From Candidatus Roizmanbacteria bacterium RIFCSPLOWO2_01_FULL_40_13 (GTDB lineage Bacteria > Patescibacteriota > Microgenomatia > UBA1406 > GWC2-37-13): a stretch of DNA of 45,715 nucleotides. Where the stretch lies: NCBI GenBank assembly GCA_001789745.1, contig MGAN01000009.1, forward strand, positions 1 through 45,715. The letters are read 5' to 3'. The translations under genes and the position numbers were made by a program. The notes under the pieces were generated by a model. The model saw only the letters and a list, made by a program, of their open reading frames with translations. It did not search any database and was not told where the DNA came from. Position 1 is the stretch's first letter. Every line of letters begins with the position of its first letter. This document shows, piece after piece, positions 1 through 7,725 of this stretch.

Positions 1-729
1 AAAAAACCAATATCCCTCTTTATCGAGTTTTAATATTTTGTTATAAAGAGGAGTTAAATCCAGGTTTGGATCCGGAGGCGTTTTAATTCTAATGTTTCCG
101 TATTTTGGGTCTTTGCGAATGACTAAGTTGTATCCTGCCTTTTGAGCGGATTTTAAGACCTCGTCGTTGCCGGTTTCGATGATAAAAGACTTACCCAAAT
201 AAGAAGTAAAGACTATGCCATTATTCAACTCTTGGATTGAAATAACTTTTAATTTGAGTTTTTCCAGCATTCCGTCAAGTATTGTAAATACAAATTCGGT
301 CAACTTTATATCTTCAACCAAAACTATTTTTAGTCCATCGATTAGATTATTTATTAAAAATTCATACCGATCGGCTGTTGGTTCCGGATAATATATTTCG
401 AGAAAGTGGTCATCATCGATTGCAAAATTTGCCAAAATCTCCAGAGGTTTTTGTAAATTTTTTTTAATGTGTTTTTCCCTGTTTAAAAAATCAAGTACTT
501 TTTTCGTTGAACAGGTAAGGTCAGCAGATTGGTGATGATCAAATTTACCAAGACCGGTATCGACATGAATTGTCTCCGGATTTGAATCCGGGGATTTATC
601 ATGCAAAGTTTTGCCGGCAGAAACGAAATTGATAGTTGCATCACTCCAACCGGGTAGGAATTTTTTAATTAGCCAAGTTGAGGCTATCGCGTCCAGGTCG
701 GGAGACATGTGGGTGACAATAATTTTCAT
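1..729 (-). CDS. DHH-like phosphoesterase, 3' end cut by window edge
   Basis: Open frame of 243 codons running off the left edge; the C-terminus is missing. The N-terminus carries a THMSPDLDAIAST stretch (Asp11 and Asp13, resembling DHH motif I), then HVDTG near residue 55 and FDHHQ near residue 63. This order of metal-ligand motifs fits DHH/DHHA1-type or MYG1-like manganese-dependent phosphoesterases. A second half rich in beta-strand-like sequence follows (GNIRIKTPPDP near 220). Its ATG overlaps the proS stop as ATGA, so the two are probably cotranscribed and translationally coupled. Substrate is unknown; a nucleotide or short-RNA phosphodiester is only a family-level guess. Confidence 0.75.
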   Translation of the reverse strand, partial: MKIIVTHMSPDLDAIASTWLIKKFLPGWSDATINFVSAGKTLHDKSPDSNPETIHVDTGLGKFDHHQSADLTCSTKKVLDFLNREKHIKKNLQKPLEILANFAIDDDHFLEIYYPEPTADRYEFLINNLIDGLKIVLVEDIKLTEFVFTILDGMLEKLKLKVISIQELNNGIVFTSYLGKSFIIETGNDEVLKSAQKAGYNLVIRKDPKYGNIRIKTPPDPNLDLTPLYNKILKLDKEGYWFF

Positions 730-2417
730 AAAAATGATGAGACCAATTGGTCGATTGAGATTAATTCGGAAGACTTCTCGGGTCTTTTTTTATGTTCGAT
801 TTTGTCACCTGATCTTTTGGAGACGACCAAACGGTGTGGAATACCTATGAGATCTGCATCGGCGAATTTTTCTCCGGCGGTTACATCTTCCCGATCGTCA
901 AAGAGAACTTCTTGACCTTTTTCCTTAAGCACATAATAAACTTTATAAACTTTTTTACTCACTTCTTCATCTTCAAGGTCGAGTCCGACAAGATGGAATT
1001 TGTAAGGAGCGACTGATTCCGGCCAGATAATTCCTTTGTCATCGTGGAATTTTTCGACGATCGCAGCCAGGCTCCGACCTATTCCAATGCCGTAAGAACC
1101 CATGTAAAAATACCTCTCTTTACCTGTCCTATCCACGTATACGGCATTTTTCATTCTTTTAGAGTAATGATATCCTAATTGGAAAATGTTCCCCACTTCT
1201 ATGCCCCTTTTTCCGATTAATTTATTACCCGACTCAGATATGTATCCCTCTTTAGCCAAAGCGATATCAGCGAGTTTTTCGCAATTAAAATCTCTTCCGT
1301 AATTAACGTTGATTGAGTCTGTAGTTTTTTCTTTTTGGCCGCCTATAAAATTCTTAACCGTCGTTAATGAAAGGTCACCGATATATCTTGCTTTTTTATG
1401 GCCCCACGAGTGGACATAGCCTTTTTTTGTGCCTAATTTTTTCAAATCTATTTCGCTTGCGTCCTCAAGTTGGCCAACGGCATCAACCGTATGTTCTAAT
1501 TTAATTTTATTTACATCAAGGTCGCCTCGGATAACCGCGATAATTATTTCATTATTTACTCTTTTTTTATAGACAACGTTTTTTAAAAATCTTGATTTTG
1601 GTAGTTTATAATGTTTTAAATTGTCGTCCATTGTTTGAACCCATTCCGGCTGACTGATTATCGCAAAAGTTTTGATTTCATCGTTAGGATTAATTTCTTC
1701 TCTTTTGAATTTTGCCACATCGACGTGCGCATTATAACTTTTGCCATCTGTTAAAAAAGTAGTTTCGCCAATTTCAGATTCGACAACAAACTCATGACAG
1801 TATTCTCCTCCGATGTAGCCGTTATCAGATTCGACAACAATAGTATCCAACCCCATAATCGTAAAACATTTAATATAAGCATCCCACATTTTCCCGTATT
1901 CTTTTCTGAAACTTTCCTCATCTACGTCAAAGGAATAAGCGTCCTTCATTATAAATTCCCTGACACGAAGCAATCCTCCTCTTGCCCGAAGTTCGTCCCT
2001 GAACTTAAGCGAGAATTGGTAGATATTGAAAGGCAAGTCCTTGTAACTCGGGCGAAATTTTCTGACAACGTCGACAAACATCTCTTCGGCCGTACCTCCC
2101 AACGCAAACCAGAAGTCACGCCGGTCTTTGATTTTCATCAATTCAAAACCTGTCGTCTTAGTCCTGCTGGTTTCCTCCCAAAGCGAGAGCGGATGCAATA
2201 CCGGAGACAACATTTCCTGTGCACCCGATTGGTTCATTTCCTTACGGATTATATCCATGATTTTCAGTTGAACCAACTGCCCGAGGGGAAGGATAAAATA
2301 TCTGCCTGCCGTCGATTCCCGAATAAACCCCGCCTGGTAAAGTAATTTATGTGAGTTTAAGGTGGCGTCAGACGGGGCTTTTTTTACCGATTTGCCGAAA
2401 AGTTTAGAATAAAGCAT
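726..2417 (-). CDS. proS: Prolyl-tRNA synthetase
   Basis: Class II aminoacyl-tRNA synthetase that charges tRNA-Pro in the cytoplasm. At 563 residues it has the usual length of the bacterial-type enzyme. Visible parts: the ALGGTAEE loop (105-112), motif 2 with FRDELRARGGLLRVREF (139-155), a middle insertion-domain region of about 180 residues, motif 3 GIGIGR (443-448), and the C-terminal anticodon-binding fold with VLFDDREDVTAGEKFADADLIGIPHR. The stop overlaps the next start by four bases. A TATAAT-like hexamer (2431-2436) lies 13 bases upstream of the ATG, after a 490-base gap, so this is probably its own transcription start. No T-box leader was seen. Confidence 0.97.
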   Translation of the reverse strand: MLYSKLFGKSVKKAPSDATLNSHKLLYQAGFIRESTAGRYFILPLGQLVQLKIMDIIRKEMNQSGAQEMLSPVLHPLSLWEETSRTKTTGFELMKIKDRRDFWFALGGTAEEMFVDVVRKFRPSYKDLPFNIYQFSLKFRDELRARGGLLRVREFIMKDAYSFDVDEESFRKEYGKMWDAYIKCFTIMGLDTIVVESDNGYIGGEYCHEFVVESEIGETTFLTDGKSYNAHVDVAKFKREEINPNDEIKTFAIISQPEWVQTMDDNLKHYKLPKSRFLKNVVYKKRVNNEIIIAVIRGDLDVNKIKLEHTVDAVGQLEDASEIDLKKLGTKKGYVHSWGHKKARYIGDLSLTTVKNFIGGQKEKTTDSINVNYGRDFNCEKLADIALAKEGYISESGNKLIGKRGIEVGNIFQLGYHYSKRMKNAVYVDRTGKERYFYMGSYGIGIGRSLAAIVEKFHDDKGIIWPESVAPYKFHLVGLDLEDEEVSKKVYKVYYVLKEKGQEVLFDDREDVTAGEKFADADLIGIPHRLVVSKRSGDKIEHKKRPEKSSELISIDQLVSSFL

Positions 2418-2430
2418 AGGTTATCAGGAA

Positions 2431-2436
2431 ATTATA
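2431..2436 (-). promoter_or_regulatory. Candidate -10 element for proS
   Basis: TATAAT on the minus strand, 13 bases before the proS ATG, which would give a leader of about 6 bases. No convincing -35 hexamer was found at the normal distance. Confidence 0.4.
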
Positions 2437-2497
2437 TAACAAAACTAAAAACATTCGTGAAACAGTTTAGATAGTATAGATTAAATATTGAATATGT

Positions 2498-2519
2498 TCT
2501 GATTAATCGATTAATCAGA
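2498..2519. repeat. 22-bp perfect palindrome
   Basis: TCTGATTAATCGATTAATCAG plus a final A reads identically on both strands, centred on ATCGAT. It lies about 80 bases upstream of proS. It could be an operator for a dimeric regulator or a cruciform; no T-run follows, which argues against a terminator. Confidence 0.6.
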
Positions 2520-2553
2520 GCATTGTTAAAATAGGTTCAAGTAATTATTAATT

Positions 2554-2600
2554 CTTGAAAAAAGAAATTTTCAAGGTTAATTTAAAGTACTCTGTACTTT
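2554..2600. repeat. Two short adjacent hairpins
   Basis: CTTGAAAA (2554-2561) pairs with TTTTCAAG (2568-2575) around a 6-base loop. AAAGTAC (2584-2590) pairs with GTACTTT (2594-2600) around a 3-base loop. They sit in tandem with the 22-bp palindrome upstream of proS. Function unknown. Confidence 0.5.
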
Positions 2601-2910
2601 GTTAGTTTAAGTGTCATTTCGTGTGTCTAAAAACGAAAAAATTTAATATTTTAATAAACCTATAAAACATAGCTCAATTTTATCTTTAAGCTCAATTTCT
2701 TTAGTTGAAATGATATGTTAGTAACTTGTAGTAATATAGATAAGGACATTTACATCTTTAAAATATAATGAAATTTTCAATCTAGATTATTATAATAAGC
2801 TAAAGTTCTTTATAGGGACACACTTTTTGACACTTAAGCCTACTTTGTTCATTCAGACTTTTTGGTGTTAGCCGAAAGTTAATTAAAATTTGGAGATAAA
2901 TGGGAAAGAT

Positions 2911-3459
2911 TTAGGAATTATTTTTATAACCGAGCTTGTCTAGAACTTTGCCTGCGGTTTCAAGCGGCCCGGAAGAGTAGGTATCGATTGTCAAGTGAAA
3001 GTATTTCGGGCTAAAAAAGTCAAAATCACCGTATATTTTTTTCCAATGTCTGAAATTATCTTCTTTCCTTTCTTTAATTAATTTTTTGGCTTGTTCTACA
3101 AGAACATTATCCCTATTCACAACCCTGTCTATTTGCAGTGCCGGATTTGAACACACCAATAAAACCCTTAAGGTATTTTTAAAGTCCCTGGCCATAAAAC
3201 CCGCAAGCCAGGACTCTATGGCGTATTTACCTTTTTTCAATAATCTTTTTGTACGATTATCTATTTGGTAATCGACCTCTTTCCCCCCTTTGCTCGATAA
3301 AGGATGGACATATTCTTTAAGAAAATCGCGTAAAATTTTCCCGCCCGAAGTAAATCTCCATCCTTTAGGTTTTAGATAAGGTTTCAGATTATCCAGAAGA
3401 GTATTTTTACCTGTGGCAACCTCACCCGATATAGTGACATTATCGTATTTGAGCTCCAT
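2911..3459 (-). CDS. Cytidylate-kinase-like P-loop nucleotide kinase
   Basis: 182 residues starting with a beta strand and a P-loop, VTISGEVATGKNT (8-20), the nucleoside-monophosphate-kinase-like Walker A. Later parts (FTSGGKILRDF, ESWLAGF, LRVLLVCSNP, DRVVNRDN) resemble the short CMP-kinase-like or AAA_17/AAA_18 family in which a GG..R.. substrate segment follows the P-loop. The probable reaction is ATP-dependent phosphorylation of CMP/dCMP or another small nucleotide; the exact substrate is not proven. It lies 32 bases after rseP at the end of the rpsB-tsf-frr-rseP operon. No Shine-Dalgarno sequence precedes the ATG. Confidence 0.7.
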   Translation of the reverse strand: MELKYDNVTISGEVATGKNTLLDNLKPYLKPKGWRFTSGGKILRDFLKEYVHPLSSKGGKEVDYQIDNRTKRLLKKGKYAIESWLAGFMARDFKNTLRVLLVCSNPALQIDRVVNRDNVLVEQAKKLIKERKEDNFRHWKKIYGDFDFFSPKYFHLTIDTYSSGPLETAGKVLDKLGYKNNS

Positions 3460-3491
3460 GAGACTGATGAAACTAATTGGACAAAAGGGAA

Positions 3492-4586
3492 TTATTTATA
3501 AATTTTAATAATATCATTGACCGTGACTATTCCGGCTAAGGAGAGGATAATAATAAAACCAATTAAGTTTAAGCCTCGTTCCAGGCTCTGATTGACTCTT
3601 CTTTTGGTCATCCACTCATAAACTACAAAGATGAACCTGCCGCCGTCAAGAGCCGGAAACGGAAGGATATTGATAACTGCCAAATTTAGCGACAGTAAAG
3701 CCATAAGTTCCAAAACCGCATTTTTGCCGAATTTAAGGGCCTGGCCGGCGTAGCGCGCTATCCCCACCGGACCCGCTATCTCAACTTTCGGCTTTTGCAG
3801 TGTAACCAATTGAACAAGTGTTTTAGTCAGCTCGACTACAATTTTCTGCGTAATGTTGGCCGCCTCAATCAATCCAAAAAAGGGCGCCCGATACCAGGGG
3901 TACTTTTTTTCGGTAAAGGGAGTAGTGATGACTACGCCCAGCGGTCCTTGATTTTTGGGTGGTTTACTTCGAGGAGTCAATTCTATGATACGTTTTTTAT
4001 CCCGCCTTTCTACGGTCAGGACTATTTTTTTATCCAGATACTTTTGTGTAAGCACCGTTAGATCGTTCGGCGAAGATATCTTATATTCTTTTCCGTCAAA
4101 TTTGAGACCGATAATCATATCTTCGGCTTGAAGACCAGCTGATGCAGCGGGAGACTCTTGCTGGACTTTTTCGACCAGTACTTTATTGAGGGGAATCGGG
4201 ACTCCTTGGGTAAAAAGGTAGGAAATGACCACCCAACCCAAGATAAAATTGCCCAGGACACCGGCTACAATAATTGACGCTTTCTGCCACGGTTTTTTAT
4301 AAACAAAAGCGCGATTTTTTAAGTTGCCGATTGCCAATTGTTGATCTTTGATAGTTTTATCGGTGAGTTCATGATACTCTTCTCCGAAAAGTTTTACAAA
4401 ACCGCCAACGGGAAAAAGGTTAAGACTATAGAGCGTCTCACCGATTTTCTTACCGAATAGTCTGGGCGGAAATCCCAAGCCGAATTCCTCTACCTTTACG
4501 CCGTTTTTTTTGGCAGCCAAAAAATGACCCAATTCATGGATCAAAATCAGTATTCCGAAAATGATAATAACGACCAATGTTGACAT
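3492..4586 (-). CDS. rseP: Site-2 intramembrane zinc metalloprotease (RseP family)
   Basis: 364 residues, usual family length. The first membrane helix contains the zinc-binding HELGH (17-21). A second helix near 100-125 (ASIIVAGVLGNFILGWVVISYLF) is followed by a PDZ domain (about 130-200: SPAASAGLQAEDMIIGL). A C-terminal membrane segment carries the third zinc ligand in PALDGGRF (LDG at 313-315). Members of M50B cut membrane-embedded substrates such as anti-sigma factors and leftover signal peptides. GGAG stands about 10 bases before the ATG, one of the few clear Shine-Dalgarno sites here. It follows frr by 4 bases, the classical frr-to-rseP neighbourhood, but without uppS, cdsA and dxr between them. 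Confidence 0.95.
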   Translation of the reverse strand: MSTLVVIIIFGILILIHELGHFLAAKKNGVKVEEFGLGFPPRLFGKKIGETLYSLNLFPVGGFVKLFGEEYHELTDKTIKDQQLAIGNLKNRAFVYKKPWQKASIIVAGVLGNFILGWVVISYLFTQGVPIPLNKVLVEKVQQESPAASAGLQAEDMIIGLKFDGKEYKISSPNDLTVLTQKYLDKKIVLTVERRDKKRIIELTPRSKPPKNQGPLGVVITTPFTEKKYPWYRAPFFGLIEAANITQKIVVELTKTLVQLVTLQKPKVEIAGPVGIARYAGQALKFGKNAVLELMALLSLNLAVINILPFPALDGGRFIFVVYEWMTKRRVNQSLERGLNLIGFIIILSLAGIVTVNDIIKIYK

Positions 4587-4590
4587 AATT

Positions 4591-5151
4591 TTATATCTCC
4601 ATGATTTCTTTTTCTTTTGTTTGCTTTAATGTTTGTAATTTATCCATTATTTCCCTGCTGATTATTTCAACCTCTTTTTCAATTTTATATTTCTGGTCTT
4701 CGGTTATTTCTTTATTGTCCAAAGATAGTTTAATTTTTTTGCGCGCTTCGTCTCTAAAACCCCGAAATGTATTTTTTCGCTCTTCTATTTTTTGGCTAAT
4801 CAGTTTGACAAACTTTTCTCTCTGCTCTTGGGAGAGGGGAGGAATTCTTGCAATTATGCGATTGCCTTGAATTGCGGGTGAAATACCAAACGCTGATTTT
4901 AATATAGCTTTTTCTATATCTGGAAGGATTGACGAGTCAAAAGGAGTTACTGACAAAGCAGACGGGCCATCGGTCATAATGGTTGCCAGTTCCGTGAGTT
5001 TGAGTTTTGACTGACCGTCGTATGCCTCGACTTGCAAATTCTCCAATAAGGCCGGATTTGCTTTTCCTGTACGAATGGTCTTGAGATCTTCTTTCAGATA
5101 AGACAGAGCTTTTTCGGATTGTTGTTTGAATTGATTAATAATTGGATTCAT
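4591..5151 (-). CDS. frr: Ribosome recycling factor
   Basis: 186 residues, the standard length. The N-terminus has the helical LKEDLKTIRTGKANPALLENLQV region, the middle has ATIMTDGPSALSVTPFDSS, and ARIPPLSQEQREKFVKLI and RGFRDEARKKIK match the conserved helix hairpin. It splits post-termination ribosomes together with EF-G. The gene sits 7 bases after tsf; pyrH, which usually lies between them, is absent. Confidence 0.97.
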   Translation of the reverse strand: MNPIINQFKQQSEKALSYLKEDLKTIRTGKANPALLENLQVEAYDGQSKLKLTELATIMTDGPSALSVTPFDSSILPDIEKAILKSAFGISPAIQGNRIIARIPPLSQEQREKFVKLISQKIEERKNTFRGFRDEARKKIKLSLDNKEITEDQKYKIEKEVEIISREIMDKLQTLKQTKEKEIMEI

Positions 5152-5158
5152 AGAATCG

Positions 5159-5614
5159 TTATTCTCCCAATACCCATCTTAAAAATCGTCCGATTTTTAT
5201 ATTTTCACCGAATTTCAGGACTGCATCGTTGAGAAGACCGGAGACTTTTTTACCGGTGTCACGGATATATTCTTGATTCTTAAGTTCCTCCTGGTTTTTT
5301 GCCGGAATTGATGCAACCTGCATACTTAATTCCGTGCCCAGTTTTTGAAACTCTTGGTTTTGGGAGACAAAGTCGGTTTCACTTAACAGTTCGATAAATC
5401 CCGCCACTTTTCGATTGTGATGAATATAACTGAAGATCGAGCCCTGACTGGTTGTGCGACCAGATTTATCCTTAACTTTTTCAATTCCCCATTGCTGCAG
5501 CAATTTTTTAGCCTGACCTAATTTATTATTGCTTTCTTCCAATGCTTTCTTGCACAAAGCAATTGAGATACCTGTCTCTTGACGCAGTTGTTTGAGTTTG
5601 CTGATGTCGAGCAT
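5159..5614 (-). CDS. tsf: Elongation factor Ts, short form
   Basis: Guanine-nucleotide exchange factor for EF-Tu. The N-terminal UBA-like part is clear (LKQLRQETGISIALCKKALEE), followed by the characteristic GSIFSYIHHNRKVAGFIELL and ETDFVSQNQEF with the TDFV motif that contacts EF-Tu. At 151 residues it is little more than half the E. coli protein and shows only one core subdomain, as in other short-type EF-Ts. I start at the ATG at 5614 (MLDISK); the longer frame depends on a TTG with no supporting signal. It lies 27 bases after rpsB. Confidence 0.95.
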   Translation of the reverse strand: MLDISKLKQLRQETGISIALCKKALEESNNKLGQAKKLLQQWGIEKVKDKSGRTTSQGSIFSYIHHNRKVAGFIELLSETDFVSQNQEFQKLGTELSMQVASIPAKNQEELKNQEYIRDTGKKVSGLLNDAVLKFGENIKIGRFLRWVLGE

Positions 5615-5641
5615 AAAATTTGACAAAAAAACAAATTTGAT

Positions 5642-6322
5642 TTATTTTTTAGCGTATGCTGAAATGATTTTATCTGCAAGATATTCAATAGATGATTGTG
5701 AATCGTCATTGGCAGGGATAGGATAGTTTACCAGATCAGGGTTAACATTAGTGTCGACCACCGCGATAACCGGAATATCGATTCTCAATGCTTCTGTAAC
5801 TGCATTTTTTTCCTTCTTGATATCGATGACAAAAATAGCATCCGGTAGTTTTTCCAGCTGGATAAGTCCTCCATAACCTCTTTCCAATTTTTGCAACTGC
5901 TTTTCCAACCTCAGACGATCGTGCTTGACAAATTTTTGCCAGGACCCCTCCTGTTTATCTTTGTTCATCTGTATGAGTTTCTTGATATTTTTGGTGATTG
6001 TTTCAAAATTACTTAGCAGACCGGCCGGCCATTTATTAGTAATAAAGGGAAGAGAGTTATCTTGACAGAGTTTTTGGACGAATATTGCCGCGATTTTTTT
6101 TGTCGCAACCACAAGTAAAACCTTTTTTTCCTGAGCCAACTGTTCAACGAATTTCACAGCTTTTTCAAGCAGCTGGGTTGTCTGGGTTAAGTCGATAATC
6201 GAAACGTCATTTTCGGTCGTATAGATATATTTTTTAGCTTTGGGGTGTACTCTACTCGACTTGTGTCCTAAGTGGGCTTTTGCGTCAAATAGTTGTTTAA
6301 CTAAGGCTTGGTTGACAGTCAT
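5642..6322 (-). CDS. rpsB: 30S ribosomal protein S2
   Basis: 226 residues. Family signatures include AKAHLGHKSSRVHPKAKKYIY near the N-terminus, FITNKWPAGLLSNF, the coiled-coil region (about 115-150), and PDAIFVIDIKKEKNAVTEA followed by IPVIAVVDTNVNPDLVNYPIPANDDS. It is the first gene of an operon with tsf, frr and rseP. TAAAAT with an upstream TG ends 6 bases before the ATG, so the mRNA may be leaderless. Confidence 0.98.
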   Translation of the reverse strand: MTVNQALVKQLFDAKAHLGHKSSRVHPKAKKYIYTTENDVSIIDLTQTTQLLEKAVKFVEQLAQEKKVLLVVATKKIAAIFVQKLCQDNSLPFITNKWPAGLLSNFETITKNIKKLIQMNKDKQEGSWQKFVKHDRLRLEKQLQKLERGYGGLIQLEKLPDAIFVIDIKKEKNAVTEALRIDIPVIAVVDTNVNPDLVNYPIPANDDSQSSIEYLADKIISAYAKK

Positions 6323-6328
6323 TTGCTC

Positions 6329-6337
6329 ATTTTATCA
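6329..6337 (-). promoter_or_regulatory. Extended -10 element of the rpsB operon
   Basis: The minus strand reads TGATAAAAT, an extended -10 (TGnTAAAAT), ending 6 bases before the rpsB ATG. Transcription would start at or next to the A of ATG. The -35 region is weak. Confidence 0.5.
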
Positions 6338-6384
6338 TATATTAGATAGTTTTAATCAGAATTTTTACGGATTAAGGCGGAAAT

Positions 6385-7263
6385 CTAAAGCGAAAGGCTT
6401 TTAAGAAAGCGGCGAAACTCACCGTTAATTTCGGTATGCTGAATGGCAAATTCAACCACGGTTTTAAGATACTCCAATTTATTACCGGTATCAAAGTATT
6501 TTCCGTTTTTAATTTCACAGGCATAGACTGGAACCCCATTTTTTTTAAGTTCATTTATAGCATCCACCAACCAGATTTCCCCGCCCTTTCCCGGCTTAAG
6601 ATTTTTTAGAGCCGGAAAAATCTCGGGAGGTAAAATATATGCCCCGTGTGTAGCCAGATTGGAGGGAGCGTCCTCAGGTAAAGGTTTTTCAATGATACTT
6701 TTGATTTTACTGACATTATCGTCGACTGGTTCAAGGTCGGCGATTCCATATCTGCTTAAGCGGTCTTCCGATTCGATCCTGACGCCTGAAATCATCACTC
6801 CTCCGTATAATTCCCAGGCTTTAATCATCTGCATGAGTCTTGGCGGCTGGGAAAAGATAAACTCGTCACCCCACATGACTGCAAATGGTTCATTTCCGAT
6901 AATTGGCTCGGCGGATAAAACAGGAGTCCCATTCCCATAGGGACCTTTCTGTCTAATATAGATGAAGTTGGCCATTTCGGAAATTTTTTCCAGGTCGTCA
7001 AGCAGCTTATTTTTATTGCTTTGGATTAAATTTTTGGCGAGGTTGCTGTTGGTCGAATCAAAGTGGTCCTCGATGGCGCGTTTGCTTGATCCGGTTACAA
7101 TAATTACATCCTCGATGCCGGAAGCAACTGCTTCCTCAACTACATACTGAATTACAGGTTTATCGACAACAGGAAGCATCTCTTTGGGCATGGCTTTGGT
7201 TTGCGGAAGAAATCTTGTACCAAAGCCGGCAGCAGGAATGACTACCTTAATGATTTTTTGCAT
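6385..7263 (-). CDS. galU: UTP-glucose-1-phosphate uridylyltransferase
   Basis: 292 residues, standard GalU length. The nucleotide-binding loop AAGFGTRFLPQTKAMPKEML (12-31) is intact, followed by KPVIQYVVEEAVASGIEDVI, FAVMWGDEF (UTP/metal site Asp), EKPLPEDAPSNLATHGAYIL and LVDAINELKKN. It makes UDP-glucose from UTP and glucose-1-phosphate for cell-surface glycans, which fits the glycosyltransferase, Wzy-like polymerase and phosphomannomutase elsewhere in the window. It directly follows the Ig-like membrane protein (3 bases), so both may be read from the consensus promoter at 7696-7725. Confidence 0.97.
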   Translation of the reverse strand: MQKIIKVVIPAAGFGTRFLPQTKAMPKEMLPVVDKPVIQYVVEEAVASGIEDVIIVTGSSKRAIEDHFDSTNSNLAKNLIQSNKNKLLDDLEKISEMANFIYIRQKGPYGNGTPVLSAEPIIGNEPFAVMWGDEFIFSQPPRLMQMIKAWELYGGVMISGVRIESEDRLSRYGIADLEPVDDNVSKIKSIIEKPLPEDAPSNLATHGAYILPPEIFPALKNLKPGKGGEIWLVDAINELKKNGVPVYACEIKNGKYFDTGNKLEYLKTVVEFAIQHTEINGEFRRFLKSLSL

Positions 7264-7266
7264 AAA

Positions 7267-7683
7267 TTATTCAAACTGTATCGTGACTTTTTGACTTAAT
7301 TTCACATCCGGCTCAATCAGAGCTTCTAATTGCGCTATGCCCGGAGTGGTTGAAGATAAACTAAATGAAGCTTTTCCGTTGTTGTCTGTTACTGCAGAGA
7401 TTTCTTTTAAGGTGCCTATGGAATTATTTACGATTACTCTTCTGTTGGAGATAGGTTTGTCTGATTCGCTGACTACAAATACATATATACTAGATGCAGA
7501 ATCACCGTTGGCATTTAACGAAGCGAGAGGCCAGGCCAGTATTTTAGATCGTACAGGGGACGGCGTTGAATCGTCTTTTGCCCGAATTAGCTGGGTGATC
7601 GGTTCATCAAATAGCGTAACGGCGGCAAAAAATGCAAAAGAGAGGAAAAAGACTGTTATAAGAGCCAAAAGCTTCTTATCCAT
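7267..7683 (-). CDS. Small membrane-anchored Ig-like (invasin/Big_1-like) protein
   Basis: 138 residues. One N-terminal membrane helix (LLALITVFFLSFAFFAAVTLF, residues about 4-24) is followed by a short linker and one Ig-like domain with ANGDSASSIYVFVVSESDKPISNRRV, a conserved TDNNGKASFSLSSTTPGIAQLEA stretch and a final strand. This pattern is typical of Big_1/invasin-type domains displayed outside the cell. The start is placed at MDKK (7683) because the upstream extension runs through a consensus -10 element. Function unknown; adhesion or cell-wall attachment is a guess. Confidence 0.7.
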   Translation of the reverse strand: MDKKLLALITVFFLSFAFFAAVTLFDEPITQLIRAKDDSTPSPVRSKILAWPLASLNANGDSASSIYVFVVSESDKPISNRRVIVNNSIGTLKEISAVTDNNGKASFSLSSTTPGIAQLEALIEPDVKLSQKVTIQFE

Positions 7684-7695
7684 ATCTATAGTGGC

Positions 7696-7725
7696 ATTAT
7701 AAAACAATTAGTTACTCTTTGTCAA
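7696..7725 (-). promoter_or_regulatory. Consensus sigma-70 promoter upstream of Ig-like gene and galU
   Basis: On the minus strand TTGACA (7725-7720), an 18-base spacer and TATAAT (7701-7696): both hexamers are perfect matches. Predicted start is near 7689, giving a leader of about 6 bases before the ATG at 7683. The promoter overlaps the last codons of tmk. It is the strongest promoter-like sequence I saw in the window. Confidence 0.7.

Larger units (their letters stand above)
2418..2910. other. 490-base AT-rich gap with three inverted repeats
   Basis: No credible coding frame, tRNA or known riboswitch was found on either strand. The stretch nearest proS contains a 22-base perfect palindrome (2498-2519), an 8-bp hairpin (2554-2575) and a 7-bp hairpin (2584-2600). 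None is followed by a clear T-run, so they do not look like ordinary terminators. The part nearer the kinase gene (2640-2910) is very AT-rich and shows nothing I can name. Confidence 0.6.

Noticed and set aside
2418-2910. T-box or other riboswitch upstream of proS
   Set aside because: No AGGGTGG-type T-box motif or specifier stem was seen; the palindromes do not resemble a known riboswitch.
5615-5626. Longer EF-Ts start
   Set aside because: It needs a TTG codon with no supporting signal; ATG at 5614 matches the family N-terminus.
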